This document shows, in pieces, positions 9,001 through 16,543 of a DNA stretch of 64,000 nt. Below the pieces are notes generated by a model, which was not told where the DNA came from, did no database searches, and saw only the letters and a program-made list of their open reading frames with translations. Numbering within the stretch: position 1 is the first letter of the stretch; each line of letters starts with the position of its first letter. The stretch covers positions 1 through 64,000 of the forward strand of contig JACEUQ010000001.1 in the NCBI GenBank assembly GCA_024998815.1, given 5' to 3'. Source of the DNA: Opitutus sp. GTDB taxonomy: Bacteria; Verrucomicrobiota; Verrucomicrobiia; Opitutales; Opitutaceae. A program made the translations under genes and the position numbers.

Positions 9001-10615
9001 TGATTTTACGGCCGACGATGTGGCGGCGGTCGCCGCCCTGGCCGAGGAGGCGCGCAACGATTCGACCAACGAGGAGTTGCGCGGGCAATTACAGGAACTC
9101 GGCGATGAATGCGCCCGGCGTTTGCTCGCGCTTCCGCCCGCGGAGGTGCGGGGGCTGTTTGCGAGTAATTTTGGCGCGATCTGGGAGGCGGTCAGCGGGG
9201 CTGGCATGGGATTGTCCGCCGCGCCGGTTAAACCCGGTGCGATCAGCGCCCCGGGTTCGGCAGGCTGGGCTCAGTCCGTTCTGGTGGCCTGGTTGCATCC
9301 GGAGGCGGTGCCGTCCGACACGGCTTGGGATCAAGCTCCGTTGTGGGTCTGGGAAGCGATTCAGTCCTCCTGCGCAGGGCGGGCGCGGGTGCGTGTCGAC
9401 GCGGCCGCAGCGTCGGCCGGGGCGAAAGCGACCTTCGCCGGTTTAGCCGGCAAGCGGGTTTTGCTCTACGCCGACGACGAGGGGCAGGGGGGCGCGGCCC
9501 ATTATAACCACCACCTCAGTCTAGCCCTGCGAGCGGCGGGAGCGGTCGTGGTGGTTGCCCAGCCCAAGTCGGCTACGCCCATGCTCCAGGAGCAGGCGCG
9601 CGCCGGTATCCGCCATGTGTGGACGGCCTACGATGCTTCCGGGATTTTCCCCCGCTCGATGACCGATGAGGCGGATGCGGAACGCATCATCGCCCAGGCG
9701 CGCCCGGACCTGATTTATTTTAGCGATTGCTGTGCGGTGTCGCACCTCGCGGCCAAACGTTATGCCGCGCGCAGTGGGCACGCCTACATGGTGATCTGCC
9801 ACTCGGAGGCGGCCTACCTGGCCGACCGCTTCAAAGCCAGTCTGCCCGAGGTGGCTAGGCTGCTGGCCGCCGCCGCCGAAGTGGTCGCCGTTTCCGAGAG
9901 CAGCCGCCGGGTCTTGCAGAGTTGTTTCGGCCTGGCGGAGGGGCGCGGCCAGGTGATCTACAACGGCCGGCCAGCGTCGTATTTCGCGCCGGTTGATCCA
10001 GCCGAGCGCCAGCGGGTACGTCAGCAGTGGGGCGTCACCGACTCGACGTTGGTTGTCCTCACGGCGGCGCGCTTCGATAGCGGCAAGGGTTACCCGTTTC
10101 AGATCGAGGCGATGAAACACCTGCGTTCGGCCGGTGCGCTTGAGGGAGTGCAATTCATCTGGGTAGGGGAAGGCGAACTACGCGGGCAGATCGAGGACCA
10201 GGTCGCCCAGGACCAGCTCGCGGCGCACGTGCGCTTCCTCGGTTATCGTTGGGATGTACCTGAACTACTCGCGGGGGCCGATGCGTTCATTTTGCCCTCC
10301 CTGCACGAGGCGATGCCGCTGAGTATCATTGAGGCGATGGCGCGCGGGGTGCCGGTGATCGCCACCGCTGTCGGCGGCATCCCGGAGGAACTCGGTGACA
10401 CTGGGCAACTTTTGCCCGATCCCAACCGCGATCCTCTGGCGACGAGCCGGGTGATGGCCCAGACGCTCGTGGAGTGGAGTAAGGACCGAGCTGGGTTGCG
10501 CGAGCGCGGCCGGCGGTCGCACGAACGGGCGAGCGGGCTTTTCCGGCAGGAACAGATGCTGGAAAAAACCCTCCAGTTGATCACCGCCACGCTCAAGGCG
10601 CTCGGCCTGAGTTAA
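6053..10615 (+). CDS. Multi-domain glycosyltransferase (capsule-type module, GT2, GT4)
   Basis: 1520 residues with three recognisable parts. Residues about 1-500 resemble capsule-polysaccharide-type transferases, with a Cys-rich patch near residue 40-65 (DGVFGDC, ACACEVCQ). Residues about 535-745 form a GT2 domain: VVTCYNYADFLLPC, IIVDDGSTDDS, the DADD metal motif and EDWDFW. Residues about 750-1125 are an Ala/Arg-rich helical linker of unknown role. Residues about 1130-1520 form a GT4 domain: VLLYADDEGQGGAAHY, FIWVGEGELRG, RFLGYRWDVPELLAGAD and the E-x7-E-like HEAMPLSIIEAMA. It probably builds or attaches the glycan made by the upstream genes, in the cytoplasm. There is no signal peptide. 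Confidence 0.87.
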   Translation: MKNILFFSPYAFWKLHALYEVGLFHHFKHRGLNVDYIHCDGVFGDCDLYWEATVGPRPACACEVCQREVNAFLKQYHLPVDPLGAYTRPEEKIAARGFVDALPNTGLLQAEFLGFPLATWIKSSVHTHLRVNVLDPANPGHARSLRSYLYHGAVALQAIQRVLTEKRPDVVVLFNGRMSYPNIALELARLRGIRVVCHERGVLRESLALWENNHCISFGVFAEMAEKWGAVPLNGPEATLAAKWLADRAKGKNLNWRAFSTDGSSGAFPGFMARHPGKKVAVLFTSSMDEMIACEDYQCVFGDQIPWIERTVAEFATMSDAVLVIRAHPNSGSKQSTGVNLDELGYYRELQARLPANVFLVQPQDSVSSYALMEAGDLGLVFGSTAGLEMLGRGKPVLVAARCQWTYAQVLPQIMDSSGYGDLLRSTLAAPSTLAEKLARMRTAYRFIYAYLYRWQIAFPLVAMPDPHTGELRAQTLEDFKPGRHACLDAVAGIVLGENSLVPEVSGRSLTDDSAETAALERYERQGGYRSGRAEGVTISAVVTCYNYADFLLPCVRSVVEQTRPVDEIIIVDDGSTDDSALVAERCIAAFPQANIRLLRQANSGQPALARNAGIHQARGDYILPVDADDRIDPGYIEACCEAIEDQPTVGLIYADPIYIKNGQAKQVVAGQFSVASMKLGNQLVYCSLYKRELWCRIGGYRDNIRGYEDWDFWVAIALLEVKVVHLSRPGLLYNEKDTGVFSQTTGSHQQRVARLTLNNPGAFTATELQAAARLLRSQGQDVPALFTPAAVDRFRKEVALLQARRDRLAGATVGDAPEAAGQLTAELLLAWRHHDWMLGAQLAGQWLAAVGADPFVLTVQATCWQRTMHPDLAAAARQAAQAWTPEFVSNNAQPLALSGDWRSLVRAGLAQMTPPRREGRGAWSLAWALVRLGRADLAEAVVRAWRSTALEAGLADLMEAALAGMPRPQPIAGEVTPAASEGDFTADDVAAVAALAEEARNDSTNEELRGQLQELGDECARRLLALPPAEVRGLFASNFGAIWEAVSGAGMGLSAAPVKPGAISAPGSAGWAQSVLVAWLHPEAVPSDTAWDQAPLWVWEAIQSSCAGRARVRVDAAAASAGAKATFAGLAGKRVLLYADDEGQGGAAHYNHHLSLALRAAGAVVVVAQPKSATPMLQEQARAGIRHVWTAYDASGIFPRSMTDEADAERIIAQARPDLIYFSDCCAVSHLAAKRYAARSGHAYMVICHSEAAYLADRFKASLPEVARLLAAAAEVVAVSESSRRVLQSCFGLAEGRGQVIYNGRPASYFAPVDPAERQRVRQQWGVTDSTLVVLTAARFDSGKGYPFQIEAMKHLRSAGALEGVQFIWVGEGELRGQIEDQVAQDQLAAHVRFLGYRWDVPELLAGADAFILPSLHEAMPLSIIEAMARGVPVIATAVGGIPEELGDTGQLLPDPNRDPLATSRVMAQTLVEWSKDRAGLRERGRRSHERASGLFRQEQMLEKTLQLITATLKALGLS

Positions 10616-10660
10616 GGAGATGCGGGCGGGGTGGTCACGAGGGGCGGTGTTGCGCCCCCC

Positions 10661-10687
10661 GTTGGGCTGGGCCTGCCCCAGCCCAAC
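10661..10687 (+). terminator. GC-rich hairpin after the glycosyltransferase operon
   Basis: GTTGGGCTGGG (10661-10671) pairs perfectly with CCCAGCCCAAC (10677-10687) over a 5-base loop, 45 bp after the glycosyltransferase stop. There is no T-run after it, so it is a candidate rather than a textbook intrinsic terminator. Confidence 0.45.
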
Positions 10688-10726
10688 GGCCCGTGGTTAA
10701 TCGCGTTTGCGCATCAAAACCTTAAT

Positions 10727-12467
10727 CCTAAATCCGGCAATAGAAAGTGCGGCCGGCGGGCGTTGCCCGTCGGATAGATGAGGGTGGAGAGTGCTGCGGC
10801 AGGCTGAACGGAAGCGCGATCAGCTTGGGGCGGTGGCCAAAGGCGGTTCAGGGCCGAGTACAGGGAAGTTTTCCTGTAAAATCCTCGCTACGATTTGCCC
10901 CCAGCGCTGGGCGACACTCCATTGCTCCGCATTATGAAGGATACCATGTAACCATCTGGCCAGCTTTGTGATGAGTTCACTCAGGCGAGGTGCCTCGGCA
11001 TGGCTCAAGCGCACGTCCAGGCGGCGTTGACCGGAGTGTTCGCTCTGCCGGGTCGCTCCGCAGAGCAGACGGGGACGTGTACTCACCGCCTCGTGGTGCT
11101 GACCGGGTTGAAGCAGGCGGTGATAGAGCGTCCACCAGTTGTAAACCAGTGCGGCCAAACGCGCGGCGTGCTGACAGGAGTTTAGCTCCTGGGAGGTAAA
11201 CCCCGACCAGCTCCACTGGTTCTTGAGCTCGTCGAAGGGGTTTTCCGCGCCCCCACGTTCCCGATACAGGGTGGCAAGGGTAAGGATCTCGTAGGGCAGG
11301 CTCGTAACGAGGATCTGATGTTCGTAGATGATCGGCTCGCAGGCGGCCGCGTCGGGGATGTTCAGCAGCAAAGCGTGGTCGGCTTGCTCGCGCACGAGGC
11401 GGCGGCGGGCCCGGGGGTGGCGTTGGTCGTTGAGGCGACGGCGCAAGACCACCACACGTCGGGCCCGGTTCCAGCCTTGCAGGCGCAGGCAGCTTTCGCA
11501 GCCCTGCCAGCCTTGTCCGGCGTCGGTCCAAGCGGTGGTGGTGGTGCGTTCAAGCGCGGCCACCAGCTCGCGGGCCTTGGCGGTGCGGCGCAGTTTGAAC
11601 AAATAGTTGAGTTTACGCGCTTCAGCTTCACTGAGCAGCGCCTCCTGGCCATAGGCGCAGTCACCGCGCAAAAGATGGGGCCGGCGCTCGGCTGGCAGTC
11701 GGTCGATGAGCGCCCACAGCCCCGCAAAACCATGTCCGGCGGCGGATTGATCGCCGGGGTGCACCTCCACGTCCAGACACAGGCGCAAGGTGGCGATCCA
11801 GTAGGTGTGGTAGGCGTGGCTGGGGCGTCCGGGCTTTTGCGGGTTATAGCCGATGCTGGCACCTTCCTGACGTCCATAGATGGGCTTGATGGTGACATCG
11901 ATGTCGAGGATCCACTGGTTATCCAAAAACCCATGACAGGTTTGGTCGAGGTGACGCCGCAACCAGTCCTGCCCCTGCTCGGCACCGATGCGAGCCAGCG
12001 CCCGGCGCACACAATCCTCGCTGACAATCGACTTAAGTCCGAGCAGGCTCGGGGCAATGTCGTCGCCGCGCAGGGCCGCGAGGTGCGCGTAGCGATAGTG
12101 CCCGGAGAGCATCCCCAAAAGCAGGGTTCCAATCACGTCGCGAGGGCGGTGTGCGCGGTTGCTGCTGTAACAAAGCGGCGTGTCCGCAACCAGTGCCTCG
12201 AAGCCTCCTGTCGCACACAAGTACTGCGTGAAAAACACCAGTGCCCCCAAGGGGCTCACCGGCAACTCTGGGGCGAACTGCGCACGAAAACGTCCTCCGG
12301 GTGTATCCACAATCAACACCTCGGCGGCATCGCTTGGCGTTGCCTTGTGATCAGGGTTTTCTGACTCACCCTCGGGGTGAGCTTTTTCCGGCGGTAAAAA
12401 CGGCGGCATATGACAGCCAAACAATCACCTGCGTGATTTTTGGCTAGTTTCTATTGCCGGATTTAGG
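10727..12467 (-). mobile_element. IS1380-like insertion sequence, copy 1 (1741 bp, complete)
   Basis: It begins CCTAAATCCGGCAATAGAAA and ends with the reverse complement TTTCTATTGCCGGATTTAGG, a 20-bp perfect terminal repeat. The length equals copy 3 (59395-61135). The flanks do not match each other: TTAAT on the left, GTAAC on the right. The right flank is the interior of an IS21-like helper gene, whereas the left is unrelated DNA, so one side has been lost by a deletion or rearrangement after insertion. Confidence 0.88.
10820..12424 (-). CDS. IS1380-like transposase (copy 1)
   Basis: 534 residues. The DDE domain shows ILDIDVTIKPIYGRQEGA and GYNPQKPGRPS (first Asp and the typical IS1380 QEGA/GRPS stretch), LLRGDCAYGQE (second Asp) and YRERGGAENPFDELK (Glu with the Y-R-E pattern). 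The product is predicted to cut and paste the element through its 20-bp ends. The protein is identical to that of copy 3, which implies recent movement. The exact start among the first ATGs is uncertain; the MPPFLPPEK Met six codons in is an alternative. Confidence 0.87.
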   Translation of the reverse strand: MFGCHMPPFLPPEKAHPEGESENPDHKATPSDAAEVLIVDTPGGRFRAQFAPELPVSPLGALVFFTQYLCATGGFEALVADTPLCYSSNRAHRPRDVIGTLLLGMLSGHYRYAHLAALRGDDIAPSLLGLKSIVSEDCVRRALARIGAEQGQDWLRRHLDQTCHGFLDNQWILDIDVTIKPIYGRQEGASIGYNPQKPGRPSHAYHTYWIATLRLCLDVEVHPGDQSAAGHGFAGLWALIDRLPAERRPHLLRGDCAYGQEALLSEAEARKLNYLFKLRRTAKARELVAALERTTTTAWTDAGQGWQGCESCLRLQGWNRARRVVVLRRRLNDQRHPRARRRLVREQADHALLLNIPDAAACEPIIYEHQILVTSLPYEILTLATLYRERGGAENPFDELKNQWSWSGFTSQELNSCQHAARLAALVYNWWTLYHRLLQPGQHHEAVSTRPRLLCGATRQSEHSGQRRLDVRLSHAEAPRLSELITKLARWLHGILHNAEQWSVAQRWGQIVARILQENFPVLGPEPPLATAPS

Positions 12468-12635
12468 GTAACTCAGCCCGTCGGCGTCACCCACGGTTAC
12501 CAGGACCAGATAAAGTCCCCAGGCGGGGGCACTGGCCCGCCCCAGGTAATTGCCCCGCACCAGCCGGTGGTCCAGCCAGCTAAACTGGGCCGGCGTGCGC
12601 CGGAGTTGTTCGCGATCGATCGGTTGTTTTTGCAT
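12468..12635 (-). pseudogene. IS21-associated helix-turn-helix protein, truncated by IS1380
   Basis: The first 53 or so codons match the 119-residue protein at 18003-18362 (FSWLDHRLVRGNYLGRAS, then VTVGDADGLSY). After that the IS1380 end begins at 12467 and the frame soon ends. The C-terminal helices of the intact copy are missing, so no functional product is expected. Confidence 0.85.
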
Positions 12636-13137
12636 AATCGGGCGGCTGGACGTCGATGCCCAGGATCACCCGCCCCCGGGATTGCAGGTGTCGCAGCATG
12701 GGTTCGAGGTCCTCTTGTAACGTCACTCCGGCGAACTGCGCGATAAGCCCCACGAGCACAGGGTTTTGCGACTCCCAGCTGTCTTGTAACGCCGCGCAGG
12801 GATTCGGTAACGCCACCTCGGCGACCGGCTCGGCTTTAGGCTGGTGCACAACGGATTGCGTAGTTGGGATGTCTTGTAACGCCACCCGCCGTCGCGGCCC
12901 CCTCCGCCTTGAGTACCCCGGATTGGCCTTCCGCCACTCCTGCACCCGTTGGACATTTTCTGGGCCTTTCCAGTGGTCGAGGTTCTCCGGCTTCGCCAAC
13001 CATTTGGCCTGACTGGCCGCCCGGCTCGCCCGTCGGCATCCCGGCTTCCCGCAGTAGCGCTGACGCTCGCGGTTATGCGCGTCGGGCAGAAAGAAATCGG
13101 CACAGTGCAAACACTTGCGTGAACCGGTTGGATGCAT
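12580..13137 (-). CDS. IS21-associated zinc-ribbon-like protein (remnant element copy)
   Basis: 185 residues, intact even though the element around it is broken. Cys pairs CLHC (residues 9-12) and the CGKPGC region (about 29-34) look like a zinc-binding knuckle, followed by the basic stretch RRASRAASQAKWLAKPENLDHWKG and VQEWRKANPGYSRR. It overlaps the helix-turn-helix gene by 56 bp in another frame. It differs from the copy at 18307-18864 by only a few residues. I recognise the family as a companion of mobile elements but know no assigned function. Confidence 0.68.
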   Translation of the reverse strand: MHPTGSRKCLHCADFFLPDAHNRERQRYCGKPGCRRASRAASQAKWLAKPENLDHWKGPENVQRVQEWRKANPGYSRRRGPRRRVALQDIPTTQSVVHQPKAEPVAEVALPNPCAALQDSWESQNPVLVGLIAQFAGVTLQEDLEPMLRHLQSRGRVILGIDVQPPDYAKTTDRSRTTPAHAGPV

Positions 13138-13329
13138 CGCTGTGCATCCGCCAAGCGTCCCGCCGGTTCAATCTCCACCCATTCGCACCCCTCATATCCC
13201 CAGCCGGACAGGGAAGAAAACCCACCCACGGAAGAAGAGTATTACTCTTTTTAAGGGGAAGAAGATCCACCGAAGAAGAAGTGCATTCCTAACCGCCAGA
13301 AATAGACGCTTTCCCGCTCGCCGCTCACA

Positions 13330-14353
13330 AAAGCCCGGACGCCCCAGCCACGCCTACCACACCTACTGGATCGCCACCTTGCGCCTGTGTCTGGACGTGG
13401 AGGTGCACCCCGGCGATCAATCCGCCGCCGGACATGGTTTTGCGGGGCTGTGGGCGCTCATCGACCGACTGCCAGCCGAGCGCCGGCCCCATCTTTTGCG
13501 CGGTGACTGCGCCTATGGCCAGGAGGCGCTGCTCAGTGAAGCTGAAGCGCGTAAACTCAACTATTTGTTCAAACTGCGCCGCACCGCCAAGGCCCGCGAG
13601 CTGGTGGCCGCGCTTGAACGCACCACCACCACCACCACCGCTTGGACCGACGCCGGACAAGGCTGGCAGGGCTGCGAAAGCTGCCTGCGCCTGCAAGGCT
13701 GGAGCCGGGCCCGCCGCGTGGTGGTCTTGCGCCGTCGCCTCAACGACCAACGCCATCCCCGGGCCCGCCGCCGCCTCGTGCGCGAGCAAGCTGACCACGC
13801 TTTGCTGCTAAACATCCCCGACGCGGCCGCCTGCGAGCCGATCATCTACGAACATCAGATCCTCGTTACGAGCCTGCCCTACGAGATCCTTACCCTGGCC
13901 ACCCTGTATCGGGAACGTGGGGGCGCGGAAAACCCCTTCGACGAGCTCAAGAACCAGTGGAGCTGGTCGGGGTTTACCGCCCAGGAGCTAAACTCCTGTC
14001 AGCACGCCGCGCGTTTGGCCGCACTGGTTTACAACTGGTGGACGCTCTATCACCGCCTGCTTCAACCCGGTCAGCACCACGAGGCGGTGAGCACACGTCC
14101 CCGTTTGCTCTGCGGAACGACCCGGCAGAGCGAACACCCCGGTCAACGCCGCCTGGACGTGCGCTTGAGCCATGCCGAGGCACCTCGCCTGTGTGAACTC
14201 ATCACAAAGCTGGCCAGATGGTTACATGGTATCCTTCATAATGCGCAGCAATGGAGTGTCGCCCAGCGCTGGGGGCAAATCATAGCGAGGATTTTACAAG
14301 GAAACTTCCCCTTACTCGGCCCTGAACCGCCGTTGACCACCGCCCCAAGCTGA
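13330..14353 (+). pseudogene. IS1380-like transposase, N-terminally truncated
   Basis: The C-terminal 340 residues match the 534-residue transposase of copies 1 and 3, including LLRGDCAYGQE and YRERGGAENPFDELK, but the part with the first catalytic Asp is missing. An upstream ATG at 13115 in the IS21 fragment gives a 412-residue chimeric open frame; its first 70 residues are out-of-context IS21 DNA. A small in-frame ACC expansion gives six rather than four Thr after residue ER compared with the other copies. Confidence 0.85.
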
Positions 14354-14446
14354 TCGCGCTTGCGTTCAGCCTGCCGCAACACCCTCCAACCTCATCTATC
14401 TGACGGGCGAAGCCCGCCGGCCGCACTTTCTATTGCCGGATTTAGG
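13330..14446 (+). mobile_element. IS1380-like insertion sequence, copy 2 (5' part missing)
   Basis: The sequence matches copies 1 and 3 from the residues KPGRPSHAYH onward and ends with the complete terminal repeat GCCGGATTTAGG at 14446. The first part, about 620 bp including the other terminus, is absent; an IS21-like end lies at the break. The flank after the element (ATTAAC) mirrors the flank at the 3' end of copy 1, where the minus strand also reads ATTAA. Confidence 0.88.
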
Positions 14447-14491
14447 ATTAACATTTTGCATCAGCTTTTCATCTTCGTAAAGCGTTGATTG

Positions 14492-15457
14492 CTAAAGTAC
14501 GACGATGGCCTCGTGGATGTGGAGCGTGTCGAGACTGATCGTGAGGGTTTGTCCCTTGTGCGTCCACTTCGGCTTAGAGCCTTCCCACGCTGCGCTAACC
14601 GATGTGGGCGGCTTTGTGGTTTTCATCGTGATGACGATCGGGCCTACTTTGGGGATCTCGTCGATCGCGCCGTTGTTCGGCTGGTTCGGGATGCCGCTGG
14701 CGCGGTTGACGAAGTGGAGGATCGAGCGGTCTCCCTTGCGGCGCAGCGCGACATCAACGCAGAGCGGGGCCCGCACGCTGATCGGCAGTTTCCCGGCAAG
14801 CGCACGCGTCACTTCGCCGATGAAGGCTCGGATCACGCGCACCTGGTCGGCGTCGAGGCCGGTGAGAAGCGCCATCAGGCTCATCGGTTGGGTGTGGCCG
14901 TCCTCATCGCGTCCCATATCAAATCCGCAACCCGCCGCTGCCGCGAGATCGCCGTCTCCGGTGGCATCAACAAACATTCCCGCCGTCCAGGCTTCGCGAC
15001 CGGACTTTGATTCCGTGATCACATGGGTGAGGCGTTTGGTTTCATCCACCCCGGCGGCGACGACTCGCGTGTGCAATCGGATGTGAACCCCGGCCTCCAT
15101 GCACATCTCTTCGAGAACGCTTTTCATTCCCTCGGGGTCGTAGGCGTTGGTCCAAGTGCCGTCGGCGAGGCGCGAGCGAAAACCTCCGGCCTGTAAACGT
15201 TCGAGGATCTCCGCCATTATGCCCGGTTTGTTCTCGTGATCGAGAATCCAGCTCAGCGCCCCCGCAGTCCAGACCCCGCCAAGGCACCCTTGCACCTCAA
15301 TAAGCGATGTGCGGGCACCCTCACGGGCGGCGGCGATGGCCGCGGCGATTCCAGCGGGGCCGCCGCCGCAGATCAGAACGTCCGATCGGTTCACCACGGA
15401 CGTCGAACGGGATGCTTCAATAATGGTTTCGAACATTTTTTCCGAATCAGGATTCAT
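14492..15457 (-). pseudogene. FAD-dependent oxidoreductase N-half fused in frame to a glycoside-hydrolase-type C-tail
   Basis: From ATG 15457 the first 205 or so residues follow the FAD_oxidored protein at 39054-40337 closely: DVLICGGGPAGIAAAIAAAREGA (split dinucleotide-binding motif), GCLGGVWTAGALSW, DATGDGDLAAAAGCGFDMGRD. After LTGLDADQVR, near 14838, the homology stops. The remaining 115 residues (ILHFVNRASG, VGPIVITMK, LHIHEAIVVL) look like the last beta-domain of a glycoside hydrolase. The same tail type ends the remnant at 15463. Half the flavoprotein is missing, so I call a non-functional chimera, although the frame is open throughout. Confidence 0.78.
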
Positions 15458-15462
15458 AGAGC

Positions 15463-15674
15463 CTATGAGTGAATGACAATGGCTTCGTGGATACGGCTGG
15501 AGGCCAGGTTGATCGCGAGCTTTGATTCCCGGTGTGTCCATTGCGGCTTGGAGCCTTCCCGAGGTACGGAAACGTATGCAGGCGAAACGCGAGGTCCTGT
15601 AGATCTTGTTTGGTCTTTGAGTGGGGTCTTCATGACTTTTGATCGGAGGTCTTCCGCCTTGGCAGAGGAGAAGC
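15463..15674 (-). pseudogene. GH13 remnant, distal part (continues from 19250 across the IS21)
   Basis: Read on the minus strand with the IS21 and one 7-bp duplication removed, the frame from ATG 19250 continues here as NAGFSSAKAEDL, matching NAGFSTGKAKDL of the GH13 at 44263-45879. It then passes into a different tail (EGSKPQWTH, SSRIHEAIVIHS) ending at TAG 15463-15465. That tail is related to the one ending at 14492. The parent ORF was therefore already a 132-residue deletion product before the IS21 landed. Confidence 0.7.
15668..15674. repeat. 7-bp target duplication, left copy (GAGAAGC)
   Basis: GAGAAGC directly precedes the TGTGAG end of the IS21-like element and is repeated at 19057-19063 directly after its other end. 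IS21 elements typically make 4-8 bp duplications. Confidence 0.9.
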
Positions 15675-15714
15675 TGTGAGCGGCGGCGCGAACACCGTCT
15701 ATTTCTGGCGGTTA
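15675..15714. repeat. IS21-like terminal inverted repeat, left
   Basis: Forty bases beginning TGTGAGC. Pairs with 19017-19056. A third copy, of the right-hand type, lies at 13290-13329. Confidence 0.88.
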
Positions 15715-15775
15715 CAAAATCACCTGTCGTAAAAGCCGATGACCGGCCCCGCCAGGGGCCGATCATCAGGCCCGG

Positions 15776-16543
15776 TCAGCTTGCAGGTTCGTCGGCCAGG
15801 CGGTCTTTCATGCGGTAGGATTTGCCCTCGATGACGACGGTCTGGGCCCGGTGCAGTAGGCGGTCCAGGATCGCCGCGGTGATGCCAGCGTCGTTGTTAA
15901 AGATCCCTGCCCAGTGTTTGTAGGCCTTGTTGGTGGTGACGATCAGCGAGCCGCGTTCGTAGCGTTGGCTGACGATCTGGAAGAGCAGGTCGGCCCCCGA
16001 CTTGTCGAGCGGCAGGTAGCCGACCTCATCGAGCACGAGCACCGCAGGGGTCATGTAACGCTTCAACTCGGCTTGCAACCGGTGCAGGGACTGGGCGGTG
16101 ACCAGGGCGTTGATCGCGTCCACCGCCGTCGTAAACAGCACCGTGTAGCCCGCCTGGCACGCCGCGTAGCCCAACGCGCTCGCGAGATGTGTCTTCCCAA
16201 GCCCCACACCACCGCAAAACACCGCGTTGGTGCGCTCCTTGACAAAGCCCAGTTCGAAGAGGTGCCGCACCTGCGCTTCGTTCAACTCCTTGGGCCAGTC
16301 CCACTGGAACTGGTCGACGGTTTTCTTGACCGGGAAGCGCGCTGCCTGGATGCGCCGCTCCAGCGCCCGGATCTGGCGGTCCTGGGTCTCGGCCTGCACC
16401 AGTCGGCGTAAAAATTCGGCGTGCGAACAGCGCGCCTTGGCCGCCTCGGCCGTGAGTTCGCCGTGGTGGCGCAGCAGGTAACCGAGTTTCAGGTACTTGA
16501 GTTGATCTTTTAATAAATCGGTTTTTTCGGGTTCTGTTTTCAT
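15776..16543 (-). CDS. istB: IS21 helper ATPase IstB
   Basis: 255 residues, the normal size for IstB, the DnaA-like AAA+ ATPase that binds target DNA and activates IstA. Walker A is GGVGLGKTHLASALG (about residues 110-124), Walker B is VLVLDEVGYLPLD (about 167-179), and sensor-type TTNKAYKHW follows. An N-terminal domain (residues 1-75) with LKLGYLLRHHGELTAEAA is as usual. ATG 16543 overlaps the istA stop by ATGA, so the two are translationally coupled. Confidence 0.95.
   Translation of the reverse strand: MKTEPEKTDLLKDQLKYLKLGYLLRHHGELTAEAAKARCSHAEFLRRLVQAETQDRQIRALERRIQAARFPVKKTVDQFQWDWPKELNEAQVRHLFELGFVKERTNAVFCGGVGLGKTHLASALGYAACQAGYTVLFTTAVDAINALVTAQSLHRLQAELKRYMTPAVLVLDEVGYLPLDKSGADLLFQIVSQRYERGSLIVTTNKAYKHWAGIFNNDAGITAAILDRLLHRAQTVVIEGKSYRMKDRLADEPAS

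Larger units (their letters stand above)
12468..13329 (-). mobile_element. IS21-like element, right-end fragment (truncated)
   Basis: This stretch repeats 18196-19056 of the complete IS21-like element almost base for base, including the zinc-ribbon gene and the terminal repeat ending CGCTCACA at 13329. It is cut on the left by IS1380 copy 1 and abuts a beheaded IS1380 copy 2 on the right. The right junction is exactly the IS21 terminus, so this IS21 copy most likely inserted into IS1380 copy 2. Its istA, istB and other end are gone. Confidence 0.88.

Noticed and set aside
7580-9088. 502-codon minus-strand open frame opposite the large glycosyltransferase
   Set aside because: High GC with biased third positions opens the reverse frame. 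The plus strand carries clear GT2 motifs in the same stretch.
11318-12364. 348-codon open frame opposite the IS1380 transposase (and its twin at 59498-60544)
   Set aside because: It duplicates exactly with the element, has no recognisable motif and is antisense to a gene with clear DDE residues.
13617-13640. Repeated ACC units as a possible short tandem repeat or CRISPR-like feature
   Set aside because: It is a 6-unit Thr codon run inside the transposase gene (4 units in the other copies). No spaced repeats or CRISPR array exist anywhere in the window.
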